A stretch of DNA of 64,000 nt from Pantoea sp. SOD02 (GTDB lineage: Bacteria > Pseudomonadota > Gammaproteobacteria > Enterobacterales > Enterobacteriaceae): contig NZ_CP102604.1 in NCBI RefSeq assembly GCF_024707505.1, positions 1,984,001 to 2,048,000 of the forward strand. The letters run 5' to 3'. The position numbers and the translations under genes are program-made. This document shows positions 35,466 through 44,143 of the stretch, in pieces (position 1 is the stretch's first letter; every line of letters starts with the position of its first letter). The notes beneath the pieces were generated by a model. The model worked only from the letters and a program-made list of their open reading frames with translations. It had not been told where the DNA came from and did not search any database.

Positions 35466-36566
35466 ATGAGCCACCTTTCGCTTCATCACATCACTAAAGC
35501 CTGGGGCGAGAAAATCGCCCTGGACGACATCAGCTTCGACGCGGCAGAAGGCTCGTTTGTCGCGCTGCTCGGTCCTTCGGGCTGCGGTAAATCGACGCTG
35601 TTGCGCACCATTGCCGGCCTGGAAACGGCCGATCGCGGTGCGATCCACTTTAAACACGCCGATATCACCCATTTGCCGCCGTCGCAACGCAAGCTTTCGA
35701 TGGTGTTTCAGTCCTACGCGCTGTTTCCCCACCTTAACGTGCGAGAAAACCTGCTGTTTGGTTTGAAAGCGCGCGGCGAGGAGAAGCAGTCGTTTGCTGC
35801 ACGCCTCGATAACGTCAGTAAGTTGATGGAGCTGGATAAGTTGCTGGATCGTCTGCCGTCGCAACTCTCCGGCGGACAGCAGCAGCGTGTGGCGCTGGGC
35901 CGTGCGGTGATCGCCAATAATACGCTTTGCCTGATGGATGAACCGCTGTCGAACCTTGATGCCAAGCTGCGTCAGAGCATGCGCCGTGAAATCCGCGCGC
36001 TACAGAAAAAACTTGGTCTGACCATGCTGTACGTGACGCACGATCAGACTGAAGCAATGAGCATGGCCGACACCATTATTCTGCTCAGCGAGGGCCACAT
36101 CGAACAGCACGGCACGCCAGACGATCTCTATAACAATCCCGCCAGCGTGTTTGCCGCGCAGTTCATTGGCGCACCGCCGATGAATATCCTGCCGCTGCAG
36201 CGCAACGGCGCACATCACACCTTGATGCACCTCACCGCGCCTGTTGTTGAGTATCACGAAGCAGCGCTGAGTCTTGGATTGCGTGCCGAAGATATCCAAC
36301 TGATCGCCGCAGATCAGGCAGCGCTGACCGCGCGGGTGATCAGTTCTGAATACATGGGGGCTGATACCTTGCTGGTGTGCCAGCTTGCCGGCATCAGCGA
36401 GCCGCTGACGGTCAAAGTCCCGGGCATGCAGCGCTTTACCGATGGCAGTGAAGTGGGATTGCAGTGGTCCGCCGCGCGGCAATATCTGTTTCATAGCGAG
36501 AGCGGTAAGCGCTGTACGCCAGCCGAACAACACATATTTGCCTCACAGAAAAAATACGCCGTTTAA
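35466..36566 (+). CDS. ABC ATPase, UgpC/MalK type
   Basis: 366 residues. Walker A GPSGCGKSTLLR, signature LSGGQQQRVALGRAV, Walker B LCLMDEPLSNLDAKLR, then the TOBE/regulatory C-terminal domain (about 245-366) of the carbohydrate CUT1 subfamily. It is the first gene of a five-gene plus-strand operon with a UgpB-like binding protein, two permeases and a phosphoesterase, so it drives uptake of a glycerol-phosphate-like or sugar ligand. Confidence 0.94.
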   Translation: MSHLSLHHITKAWGEKIALDDISFDAAEGSFVALLGPSGCGKSTLLRTIAGLETADRGAIHFKHADITHLPPSQRKLSMVFQSYALFPHLNVRENLLFGLKARGEEKQSFAARLDNVSKLMELDKLLDRLPSQLSGGQQQRVALGRAVIANNTLCLMDEPLSNLDAKLRQSMRREIRALQKKLGLTMLYVTHDQTEAMSMADTIILLSEGHIEQHGTPDDLYNNPASVFAAQFIGAPPMNILPLQRNGAHHTLMHLTAPVVEYHEAALSLGLRAEDIQLIAADQAALTARVISSEYMGADTLLVCQLAGISEPLTVKVPGMQRFTDGSEVGLQWSAARQYLFHSESGKRCTPAEQHIFASQKKYAV

Positions 36567-36593
36567 CCGTTGTCATTTGCCCAAGGGAAAATC

Positions 36594-37868
36594 ATGTCTG
36601 CGATTCGTTATTCACGTCTTTCTGCCTTAGTCCTCGCCATCACCACCTCAGCTTTTGCGGCTGAACCGGTCAAGCTGCAAATGTATTACCCGATCGCGGT
36701 GGGCGGTAAAGTGAGCCACACCGTGGATACGCTGGTGGCGGATTTCCAGAAAGTGCATCCGGACGTGAGCATTCAGCCGGTGTATACCGGTGACTACGCT
36801 ACCACCGTGACCAAAGCGCTGACTGCATTTCGTGGTGGCAACGCGCCGCAGCTGGCGGTGATCGGCGATATCGAAGCCTATTCTCTGATTGATGCCGGTG
36901 CGATTGTGGCGGCCAGCGATTTAGTGCAGGGCGATGAAGGCAAAAAATGGATCGACGGTTTCTATCCGGCGTTTCTGCGTCACATTGACGGCAAAGTGTG
37001 GGGCGTACCGTTCCAGCGTTCAACCGTGGTGATGTACTGGAACAAACAGGCGTTTGAGAAAGCCGGTTTGAACGCCGATACGCCACCGGCCAACTGGCAG
37101 CAAGTGGTCGAATTCAGTAAGAAACTCACCATCAAAGATGCCAACGGCGTCAGCCAATGGGGCATCGAGATTCCGTCCACGCCAAACGGCTACTGGAACT
37201 TCCAGGGCTTGTCCGCTACCAACGGCGGTCGTCTGGATAACGGCAAAGGCACAGCGGTGCACTTCAACACGCCGGGCAACGTGGAAACGCTGCAGTGGCT
37301 GACCGATCTCGGCCAGAAAGAGGAAGTGTCGCCAAAGGGCGCGATTGCATGGGGCACCACGCCGCAGGATTTCATCAGCGGCAAAACCGCCATGATGGTG
37401 ACCACCACCGGCAACCTGACCAACGTGCGTGATAACGCGAAGTTCCCGTTCGGCGTAGCAATGCTGCCGGAGAAAACCCAGCGCGGCAGCCCAACCGGCG
37501 GCGGCAACCTGTATGTGTTCAAAAACGCTTCGCCAGAACAGCAGAAAGCGGCGATGGAATTTATCCGTTGGGTCACGTCACCTGAGCAGGCAGCGCGCTG
37601 GAGTATTGCCACCGGTTACGTTGCGACGTCTCCGGCAGCGTGGGATACCACGGTGATGAAGGATTACGTCAAAGACGTTCCGCAGGCATTGGTGGCGCGT
37701 GAACAGCTGAAGTATGCGCAGCCGGAACTCTCTACTTATAACAGCGTGCAGATTCAGGATGCGCTCAATCACGCGGTAGAAGCGGCGGTGACGCAGGCGA
37801 AAACCCCAGCCGAAGCACTTGAAGGCGCACAGAAGCAAGCCGATCGTCTGCTGAAGTCATACCAATAA
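36594..37868 (+). CDS. ABC periplasmic binding protein, UgpB-like
   Basis: 424 residues from ATG 36594 (AAGGGAAA upstream). A signal peptide of about 22 residues ends at SAFAAE. The extracellular domain is of the family 1 solute-binding type and opens like UgpB (MYYPIAVGGKVSHTVDTLVA, then VYTGDYATTVTKALTAFRGG). UgpB binds sn-glycerol-3-phosphate and glycerophosphodiesters. With a phosphoesterase gene at the end of the operon, a phosphodiester ligand is likely. It lies 27 bases after the ATPase gene. Confidence 0.92.
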   Translation: MSAIRYSRLSALVLAITTSAFAAEPVKLQMYYPIAVGGKVSHTVDTLVADFQKVHPDVSIQPVYTGDYATTVTKALTAFRGGNAPQLAVIGDIEAYSLIDAGAIVAASDLVQGDEGKKWIDGFYPAFLRHIDGKVWGVPFQRSTVVMYWNKQAFEKAGLNADTPPANWQQVVEFSKKLTIKDANGVSQWGIEIPSTPNGYWNFQGLSATNGGRLDNGKGTAVHFNTPGNVETLQWLTDLGQKEEVSPKGAIAWGTTPQDFISGKTAMMVTTTGNLTNVRDNAKFPFGVAMLPEKTQRGSPTGGGNLYVFKNASPEQQKAAMEFIRWVTSPEQAARWSIATGYVATSPAAWDTTVMKDYVKDVPQALVAREQLKYAQPELSTYNSVQIQDALNHAVEAAVTQAKTPAEALEGAQKQADRLLKSYQ

Positions 37869-37870
37869 TT

Positions 37871-38782
37871 ATGAGCATGATTCTCACCGTCGCGCCGGTT
37901 CGTCGTCCCCGGTTATGGTCGATGCAGCTGTATGGCTATCTGCTGATTTTGCCAGCACTGAGCTTTTTACTGCTGTTCACCCACTATCCGGCGGTTGCGA
38001 CCGTGTGGGAAAGCCTGTTCAGCGCAGCGCGTAACGGTCGTCCAGCCCATTTTGTTGGGCTGGATAACTATCTCGCGCTGCTGGATGACGACATCTTCAT
38101 CCAGTCGCTGTTGAATAACCTGCTGTATGCGCTGATCACCATTCCGCTGGCGGTCACGCTGGCGCTGCTGATGGCGCTGGCGGTCAATCGCCATATGCGG
38201 GCTAATGCGCTGGTGCGCACCGCGTTCTTTATTCCTTCGCTGCTGCCGATGATCGCCATCGCCAATCTGTGGCTGTTCTTCTACACGCCGCAGCTGGGCT
38301 TGCTGAATAAGCTGCTGGCGCTGTTTTCCCTGCCGGCGATTAACTGGCTCGGCGAACCGGGTAGCGCGTTGTACTGCTTAATGGCGGTTTCGGTGTGGCG
38401 CGAAGCGGGCTTCTTTATGATCTTTTATCTCGCCGCTTTGCAGCAGATCGATCCGCGCCTCAGTGAAGCCGCGCAAATAGAAGGGGCCTCACGCCGCTAT
38501 TTCTTCCGTCGCGTGCAGTGGCCGCTGCTGATGCCCACCACGCTGTTTGTACTGATCAATGCGTCGATGAATGCCTTCCGCATCGTCGATCAGGTGATCG
38601 CCATGACCAACGGCGGACCGAATAACAGCAGTAGCTTGCTGCTGTTCTATATCTATCGCACCGCTTTCAGCTTCTGGGATATGCCCGCAGCGGCGGCAAT
38701 GACGGTGGTGCTGCTGGTGATTCTCGCCGCGATTGCGCTGCTTAAATTCAACCTGCTGGACAAGCGAGCCCATTACCAATGA
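37871..38782 (+). CDS. ABC permease, UgpA type
   Basis: 303 residues with six membrane helices (LYGYLLILPALSFLLLF at the start). The ATPase-contact motif EAAQIEGASRRYFFRRVQWP (EAA...G) is intact. CUT1-family permease pairing with the gene that starts inside its stop codon (ATGA overlap at 38779). Start ATG 37871 is two bases after the binding-protein stop. Confidence 0.94.
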   Translation: MSMILTVAPVRRPRLWSMQLYGYLLILPALSFLLLFTHYPAVATVWESLFSAARNGRPAHFVGLDNYLALLDDDIFIQSLLNNLLYALITIPLAVTLALLMALAVNRHMRANALVRTAFFIPSLLPMIAIANLWLFFYTPQLGLLNKLLALFSLPAINWLGEPGSALYCLMAVSVWREAGFFMIFYLAALQQIDPRLSEAAQIEGASRRYFFRRVQWPLLMPTTLFVLINASMNAFRIVDQVIAMTNGGPNNSSSLLLFYIYRTAFSFWDMPAAAAMTVVLLVILAAIALLKFNLLDKRAHYQ

Positions 38783-39597
38783 AGCCGACAATCACGTTTG
38801 GTCGCCTGTGTCTGAATACGGCGATTGGGCTTGCCGCGTTGCTGTGGTTTTTACCGATTCTTGTGGCATTTTGGGTGGCGATTCATCCAGCATCCGATCA
38901 GGCGAGCTTTTCGCTTTTTTCGCCGCTGACGGTACAAAACTTCGTGAATGCCTGGCATGCCGCGCCCTTTGGTCGCTACTTCCTCAATACCAGTTTGCTG
39001 GTGCTGATGATTGTGGTGGTGCAGCTGATTCTGGCGACCATGGCCGCTTACGCATTAGTGCGTTTCCGTCTGAAATTCTCGGGCGCGATCTTTGCGCTGA
39101 TTCTGCTGCAACTGATGATCAGCCCCGACGTGTTGATTCTGAATAACTACAAAACCATTGGCGCGCTGGGTTTCCGCGATACGCTGACCGGCATCGCGCT
39201 GCCGTATTTCTCCTCGGCCTTCGCCATCTTTCTGCTGCGCCAGACATTTAAAAGTATTCCGCTGGTATTGGAAGAGGCGGCGATTGTCGAAGGTGCCAGC
39301 CGCTTTTACATTCTGCGCAAGATTTACATCCCGCTGGCGAAGCCGATTTATGTGGCGTTTGCGCTGGTGTCGATTAGCTTCCACTGGAATGATTTCCTCT
39401 GGCCGCTGGTCATTACTGATTCCGTCAACGTGCGGCCGCTTACCGTTGGCCTGCAACTGTTCTCGGCGCCAGAGCAGGGCGTGCAATGGGCGTTGATTGG
39501 CGCTGCTACGTTGATGACCACCTTGCCGCTGCTGGTGCTGTTCCTGATTTTCCAGCGTCAGTTTATTCAATCGTTTATGCGTGCCGGTATTCGCTAA
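38779..39597 (+). CDS. ABC permease, UgpE type
   Basis: 272 residues, six helices. The CUT1 contact loop EEAAIVEGASRFYILRKIYI and the following PLAKPIYVAF are typical of UgpE/MalG. Translation is probably coupled to the preceding permease by the ATGA overlap. Completes the membrane part of the importer encoded from 35466. Confidence 0.94.
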   Translation: MKPTITFGRLCLNTAIGLAALLWFLPILVAFWVAIHPASDQASFSLFSPLTVQNFVNAWHAAPFGRYFLNTSLLVLMIVVVQLILATMAAYALVRFRLKFSGAIFALILLQLMISPDVLILNNYKTIGALGFRDTLTGIALPYFSSAFAIFLLRQTFKSIPLVLEEAAIVEGASRFYILRKIYIPLAKPIYVAFALVSISFHWNDFLWPLVITDSVNVRPLTVGLQLFSAPEQGVQWALIGAATLMTTLPLLVLFLIFQRQFIQSFMRAGIR

Positions 39598-39609
39598 GGA
39601 GTGCTTTTC

Positions 39610-40551
39610 GTGTCTTATCCGCATCCGCTGACTGAATTACAGCGTGAACTGCTGGGCGATGTCGCCGAGCTCTATGCCTTACCCGATGTGCGTTCCGCAC
39701 CGCTAAGCGGCACGCTGCGTTTCGGTTTGATTGCCGATCCACAATATGCCGACATCGACGCCGATATCGCGAAAAATCTCTACTATCGTCATGCGCTGCG
39801 CAAGTTACCGCAGGCGATTGAAGCGTTGAATCAGCAGCCGCTGGATTTTGTCGTCACGCTGGGGGATTTAGTCGATCGTGACTGGAGCAGCTACGCGGCG
39901 ATATTGCCGATTTACGATCGCCTCGAGCATCCACATGCGGTGGTGCTGGGCAATCACGATGCACAGACCATCGCGCAGCATCTCAACGAGGCCGCCGCGC
40001 TGCCAAAAAGCTATTACGCCTTTGGATTGCAGGGCTGGCGTTTTATTGTTTATGACGGCAACGATATTAGCCTCTATTGCAACACGCAGAACGGAGACGA
40101 TCGCGCGCTGGCGGAGGCGATGCTGGTGGATCTGACCGAGCGTCAGCAGCCGCAGGCGAAACCGTGGAACGGCGCGGTAGGAACGCAGCAGTTAGCGTGG
40201 ATTGAGCAGCAGCTGCAACAGGCCCAACAGCAAGGCGAGAAAGTGGTGGTGTTTGGCCATTATCCGCTGGCGCCGCACAATAGCCACAACTTGCTGAATG
40301 GCAGCATGCTGGCAGATCTGCTTTCTAGTTACAACATACAATGCTGTTTCTCTGGACACGATCATCGAGGCGGCTTTGCGCACATCGGTCAAACAGGCTT
40401 TTATACGCTGAAAGGCATGCTGGATGGAGCAGACGAGGTGCCGTTTGCGGTGGTAGAAATTGAGGGCGATGAAGTACGCGTGAAAGGATACGGCGTAGGG
40501 TCGCCATTTATGGCGACCGCTCATGATGATAATGGCATTTGCCCGCGCTGA
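39610..40551 (+). CDS. Metallophosphoesterase, ADPRibase-Mn / CDP-alcohol diphosphatase-like
   Basis: 313 residues from GTG 39610, eight bases after AAGGAG; a GTG at 39601 overlaps that site. Calcineurin-like dimetal motifs in order: LIADPQYAD, GDLVDRDW, LGNHD, VFGHYPLAPHN, SGHDHRGG. The pattern, especially ADPQYAD and the R-H-A-L-R-K-L spacing, resembles manganese-dependent ADP-ribose/CDP-alcohol diphosphatase. No signal peptide, so it acts on the imported compound in the cytoplasm. Last gene of the Ugp-like operon, 12 bases after the permease. Its final 18 residues or so are encoded by an intergenic-type palindromic repeat and the sequence beyond it. Confidence 0.88.
   Translation: MSYPHPLTELQRELLGDVAELYALPDVRSAPLSGTLRFGLIADPQYADIDADIAKNLYYRHALRKLPQAIEALNQQPLDFVVTLGDLVDRDWSSYAAILPIYDRLEHPHAVVLGNHDAQTIAQHLNEAAALPKSYYAFGLQGWRFIVYDGNDISLYCNTQNGDDRALAEAMLVDLTERQQPQAKPWNGAVGTQQLAWIEQQLQQAQQQGEKVVVFGHYPLAPHNSHNLLNGSMLADLLSSYNIQCCFSGHDHRGGFAHIGQTGFYTLKGMLDGADEVPFAVVEIEGDEVRVKGYGVGSPFMATAHDDNGICPR
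40499..40518. repeat. Palindromic repeat inside the end of a gene
   Basis: A perfect type 1 hairpin preceded by GTAG, identical to intergenic copies. Here it encodes the residues GSPFMAT of the phosphoesterase, whose stop codon lies 31 bases further on. Confidence 0.9.
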
Positions 40552-41258
40552 CGAAGAATCGCAATCTCTTCGGCGCGCTGCAGCAACTGTTGCAAATCAT
40601 CCTCATCAATATCCAGCACTTCACCGCTTTCCAGCGCCTGATGCAGGTCTTCACGCGTAATCGGTACGTCGATCACCACAGGCGGTGCTTTGATTTCAGT
40701 TGCCGCCAGCGGATGTGGGTAACGACGTCCGGCGAGATTATTAAACACCAACGCCAGCAGCGCCAAACAAACCGAGTTCAACAATACCGGCGTTAAAATA
40801 AAGTGGTAACCCAGTTGCTGGACGCCGTTACCGCCTAAAATTGCGGTCAGCGCTACCGCGCCGCTCGGTGGATGCAGGCAGCGCAGTTGAAACATTAGCG
40901 CAATGGTCAAACAGGCCGCGATGCCGCACGCCAATGCAGCATGGGGAACCCACAATGCGGTGGTAACACCGACAACGCCCGCCACCAGATTGCCACCGAC
41001 AATTGACCATGGCTGCGCCAGCGGACTATTCGGCAGACCAAACAGCAACACCGCCGAAGCGCCCATTGGCGCGACAAACCACAGATTCACTTCGCCCAGC
41101 AGCCAGTGACTGGTCAGGCTGGTTATCATTAAACCCAATCCCGCGCCAACACTGGCGATGACCATCTGCTTTTTGCCTCCCGGTAACGGATGAGGCCAAA
41201 GGCCGGCCAGAAAGGTGCGCACGGATGCAATCCACGTCACCGATGGCTGAATTGTCAT
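40521..41258 (-). CDS. HPP-family membrane protein
   Basis: 245 residues. About four to five hydrophobic helices in residues 25-175 with the family motif CLHPPSGAVALTA, then a soluble tail (about 190-245; VPITREDLHQALESGEVLDI). HPP proteins are inner-membrane proteins of poorly known role; a plant plastid member transports nitrite. The stop overlaps the last 31 bases of the convergent phosphoesterase gene. Ribosome site is weak. Function not assignable here. Confidence 0.85.
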   Translation of the reverse strand: MTIQPSVTWIASVRTFLAGLWPHPLPGGKKQMVIASVGAGLGLMITSLTSHWLLGEVNLWFVAPMGASAVLLFGLPNSPLAQPWSIVGGNLVAGVVGVTTALWVPHAALACGIAACLTIALMFQLRCLHPPSGAVALTAILGGNGVQQLGYHFILTPVLLNSVCLALLALVFNNLAGRRYPHPLAATEIKAPPVVIDVPITREDLHQALESGEVLDIDEDDLQQLLQRAEEIAILRQRGQMPLSS

Positions 41259-41437
41259 GAGGGAATCACTCTGTCATAAGAAAAAACGATGGGTGCGAAT
41301 TGTCGCTGATCGATCTGCTGACAACAACCACATTGTTAGTGTGCTGTTATATCGTGGTGAGAGAAATGCTGATGATTGTCGCGATGCTTAACCAACACCT
41401 AAGGTTGCTGTATAGTCCGTTTTTTTTCGGAGGAACC

Positions 41438-42316
41438 ATGCTGCCTAACTCATCCACACGCCTGAACAAATACATCAGCGAGAGCGGTATCTGCTCACGC
41501 CGCGATGCCGATCGTTACATCGAGCAAGGCAACGTTTTCATTAACGGTAAACGCGCTGCCGTCGGTGCGCAGGTGTTTGCGGGGGATGAAGTCAAAGTGA
41601 ACGGGCAGCTGATTGAGCCGCGAGACGAAGAAGATTTAGTGCTGATTGCGCTGAACAAACCGGTCGGCATCATCACCACTATGGAAGAGGGGGAACGCGA
41701 CAACATCGGTGATTTCGTCAATCACAGCAAACGCGTGTTCCCGATTGGTCGTCTGGATAAAGATTCGCAGGGGCTGATTTTCCTCACCAACCACGGTGAT
41801 CTGGTGAATAAAATCCTGCGTGCCGGCAATAACCACGAAAAAGAGTATGTGGTCACCGTTGATAAGCCGATCACCGATGAATTTATTGCCGGAATGGGCG
41901 CGGGCGTACCGATGCTCGGTACCGTCACCAAAAAGTGCAAAGTTAAAAAAGAGTCGACCTTTGTCTTCCGCATCATTCTGGTTCAGGGGCTGAATCGTCA
42001 GATTCGTCGCATGACCAAGCACTTTGGTTTTGAAGTCACCAAGCTTGAACGTACGCGCATCATGAACGTCAGTCTGAAAGGGATTCCGCTCGGCGAATGG
42101 CGTGATTTAACCGATGACGAGCTGATCGACCTGTTCAAACTGATTGAAGACTCTTCATCGGAAGATCAAAAAACGCAGAAGACGCAGGCGAAGAAGAAAC
42201 CGGCCAGCGCAGCCAAAAAGCCCGCTGCCGGCGCTAAGCCGGGTGAGAAAGCGGGTGCAAAACCAGCGAATCGCCAGCGTTTCGCGCAGCCGGGTCGTAA
42301 GAAGAAAGGGCGTTAA
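41438..42316 (+). CDS. rluF: 23S rRNA pseudouridine synthase RluF
   Basis: 292 residues from ATG 41438 with a strong CGGAGGAACC site; E. coli RluF is 290. S4 RNA-binding domain first ([20 protein letters not shown]), then the RsuA/RluB/E/F catalytic domain with the Asp in [13 protein letters not shown] and the [11 protein letters not shown] motif. It makes pseudouridine at 2604 (and 2605) of 23S rRNA. The Lys/Ala-rich C-terminal tail (about 245-292) is the usual basic extension. An upstream in-frame start at 41300 is rejected. Confidence 0.96.
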   Translation: MLPNSSTRLNKYISESGICSRRDADRYIEQGNVFINGKRAAVGAQVFAGDEVKVNGQLIEPRDEEDLVLIALNKPVGIITTMEEGERDNIGDFVNHSKRVFPIGRLDKDSQGLIFLTNHGDLVNKILRAGNNHEKEYVVTVDKPITDEFIAGMGAGVPMLGTVTKKCKVKKESTFVFRIILVQGLNRQIRRMTKHFGFEVTKLERTRIMNVSLKGIPLGEWRDLTDDELIDLFKLIEDSSSEDQKTQKTQAKKKPASAAKKPAAGAKPGEKAGAKPANRQRFAQPGRKKKGR

Positions 42317-42354
42317 TTTTTCATTCCCCGCTCAGAGCGCGCGGGGAAAAGCCG

Positions 42355-43095
42355 TTACTTGTCGTTGCCAAATCCTTGCTTCTTCAGCGCGTCCAGCACG
42401 TGCGGGAAGTAAATCTTGTGATAATAACCGCTGACGCTTTCGCTCCAGCTCTCGCCATCATCACGTCCAGTATTTTTCCAGTGCTGCACCATTTCCTGAT
42501 TGTAGGCGGCGATGTGCTGCTCCAGTCCATCACGCTGATAGCGCTCTTCATGACGGAAGGTTGTCAGCGGCAGACGCGGCTTCTGATGCGCAGGCTGATC
42601 GACATGGCCAATCACCACGCCCGCCACCGGGAAAGTGTATTCCGGCAAATCCAGCAAGCTAATTAACGCCTGTGGATCGCGACGAATACCGCCAATCGGC
42701 ACAATGCCCAAACCTTCTGCGCGCGCCGCTGCCATGATCGAACCGAGCGCAATACCGACATCGGTTGAGCCCGACACAATGCTTTCGATGCTCTGCTGGG
42801 CGATTTGCTCGCGGTCGATCGCATTCATCGCCAGGCGCGATTTATGCATATCCAGCACCAGGGTAATAAACACCGGCGCTTTGGCTATCCACGGCTGGCC
42901 GCCGGCAATCTGTGAGATTTGTGCGCGTTTCTCAGCATCGCGCGTCACCACCAAAGAGACCTGCTGCGAGTTCACCGAGGTTGGCGCGCGATACGCGGCC
43001 GAAATGATGCGATCCAGCACCGCATCCTCAACGGGAAGGTCGGTAAAACTGCGATCGCTTTTATGACTGGTGAAAATATCGATTAATGAACTCAT
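42355..43095 (-). CDS. NfsA-type NADPH-dependent nitroreductase
   Basis: 246 residues with an excellent AGGAGG ribosome site. Flavin (FMN) oxidoreductase of the NfsA/FRP group: N-terminal IFTSHKSDRSFTDLPV, FMN loops APTSVNSQQVSLV and GLGIVPIGGIR, and the C-terminal KPRLPLTTFRHEERYQ shared with NfsA (KPRLP, HE.YQ). It would reduce quinones, nitroaromatics or chromate with NADPH. Same overall layout as NfsA (240 residues) but divergent enough that I do not use the symbol. Convergent with rluF. Confidence 0.9.
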   Translation of the reverse strand: MSSLIDIFTSHKSDRSFTDLPVEDAVLDRIISAAYRAPTSVNSQQVSLVVTRDAEKRAQISQIAGGQPWIAKAPVFITLVLDMHKSRLAMNAIDREQIAQQSIESIVSGSTDVGIALGSIMAAARAEGLGIVPIGGIRRDPQALISLLDLPEYTFPVAGVVIGHVDQPAHQKPRLPLTTFRHEERYQRDGLEQHIAAYNQEMVQHWKNTGRDDGESWSESVSGYYHKIYFPHVLDALKKQGFGNDK

Positions 43096-43217
43096 GGATC
43101 CTCCTGATTGGGAGGCGAGAGCGTAACAGAAGAGGGATAGAACGGACTTAACCGTTGTTGCCGTGGCTAACTACTTCTTTTGAATAAGCAAAGTGCGGAA
43201 TGCGATAAGCGGTGAAA

Positions 43218-43236
43218 CCGGTGCAAAATGCACCGG
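43218..43236 (-). terminator. Hairpin after the MlrA-like gene
   Basis: CCGGTGCA (43218-43225) pairs with TGCACCGG (43229-43236) around AAA, directly after the stop codon on the minus strand. The following tract is only TTTC, so termination efficiency is doubtful. Confidence 0.45.
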
Positions 43237-44001
43237 CTAAGCGACTTTGGCTGCAGCGACAGCCGGATGCACGCTGCGATCTGGCCCGCTGAGCATCACC
43301 GGTTTACCGGAACGTAATCCACGCTGGAATTGGGTCATGCGTTCAAGGCTGATCCCGGCACCGCACCACAGCAGGTGATGATCGTGACGGCTTTCTGAAC
43401 CGTACAGCATCGGTTGTGAGGTTTGATCGACATCGACGCAGAATCCTTGTCCGCTAAGGCGAATGGCTTCCAACCACACTTCCGTCTCATCGCCGGTGCT
43501 GACCACTTCCAGCAACAACGGCATCTGCTGCTGACGGGCTGACGCGCGTTTTACGCAGTCGCTATGATGCACGATCGCCTCATGGAAGCGCGTTAACCGA
43601 CGCGATGCGCCGCGACGTGTATCATCACGCAGCCAGCGATTAAGCGGTTTCATCAGCACGTTGACGAAATCATCGCTGCTATAATCGCCAGCCAGATTGC
43701 GCACGGTACGCGCCAGTTCGCGATCAGAACCCAGCTCCAGTTGACGTAACAGATCGCCACGGCGTGCCACCCAACCAGACGACGAATAATCGAGCCCGCA
43801 GTGTCGGCCTTGATAGATTTGCCACAGCGTGGCGCCACCGGCGGTTAATGCCATCATGGCGAGCACTTCATCAACCTGATGTCGGCTCCAATCTTTATTG
43901 ACGTGATTCTCAGAAATTAATCCACCGCGCAACCAGCGACGTAAATTGGCACGGTTGGCACCAGTAATGGCGCAAACGGTTTCAGTTGAATAAAAGTTCA
44001 T
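43237..44001 (-). CDS. MerR-type regulator, MlrA-like
   Basis: 254 residues, close to E. coli MlrA (243). N-terminal MerR-like HTH (TVCAITGANRANLRRWLRGG) with weaker conservation than usual. The C-terminal two thirds align with MlrA by eye: DLLRQLELGSDRELARTVRN, LMKPLNRWLR, EVWLEAIRLSGQGFCVDV and HHLLWCGAGIS. MlrA activates csgD and so curli/cellulose biofilm in enterics. The effector domain resembles a cobalamin-binding module lacking its histidine. A GAGGGC ribosome site precedes the ATG. Confidence 0.75.
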   Translation of the reverse strand: MNFYSTETVCAITGANRANLRRWLRGGLISENHVNKDWSRHQVDEVLAMMALTAGGATLWQIYQGRHCGLDYSSSGWVARRGDLLRQLELGSDRELARTVRNLAGDYSSDDFVNVLMKPLNRWLRDDTRRGASRRLTRFHEAIVHHSDCVKRASARQQQMPLLLEVVSTGDETEVWLEAIRLSGQGFCVDVDQTSQPMLYGSESRHDHHLLWCGAGISLERMTQFQRGLRSGKPVMLSGPDRSVHPAVAAAKVA

Positions 44002-44114
44002 TACGAGCCCTCAGATTGAGGGTGAATGGCCGTGGGTGCTAATCCAGGATGAGCGACCATCCTGAACCTTATCTGTATGGATTACCAGTATCTTTACTTA
44101 ACTCGGCATAAACA

Positions 44115-44133
44115 GGCGAAGATCCCTTTCGCC
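44115..44133 (-). terminator. Terminator of curA
   Basis: GGCGAA (44115-44120) and TTCGCC (44128-44133) form a stem on the minus strand, followed by TGTTTATG, ten bases after the curA stop. Confidence 0.5.
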
Positions 44134-44143
44134 CTGAAAAGCG

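Noticed and set aside
41300-41437. 46-residue N-terminal extension of RluF
   Set aside because: ATG 41438 has a strong CGGAGGAACC site and starts where RluF homologues do.
42324-42348. Hairpin TTCCCCGC..GCGGGGAA between rluF and the nitroreductase gene as a terminator
   Set aside because: The stem is good, but neither strand has a T run on the correct side.
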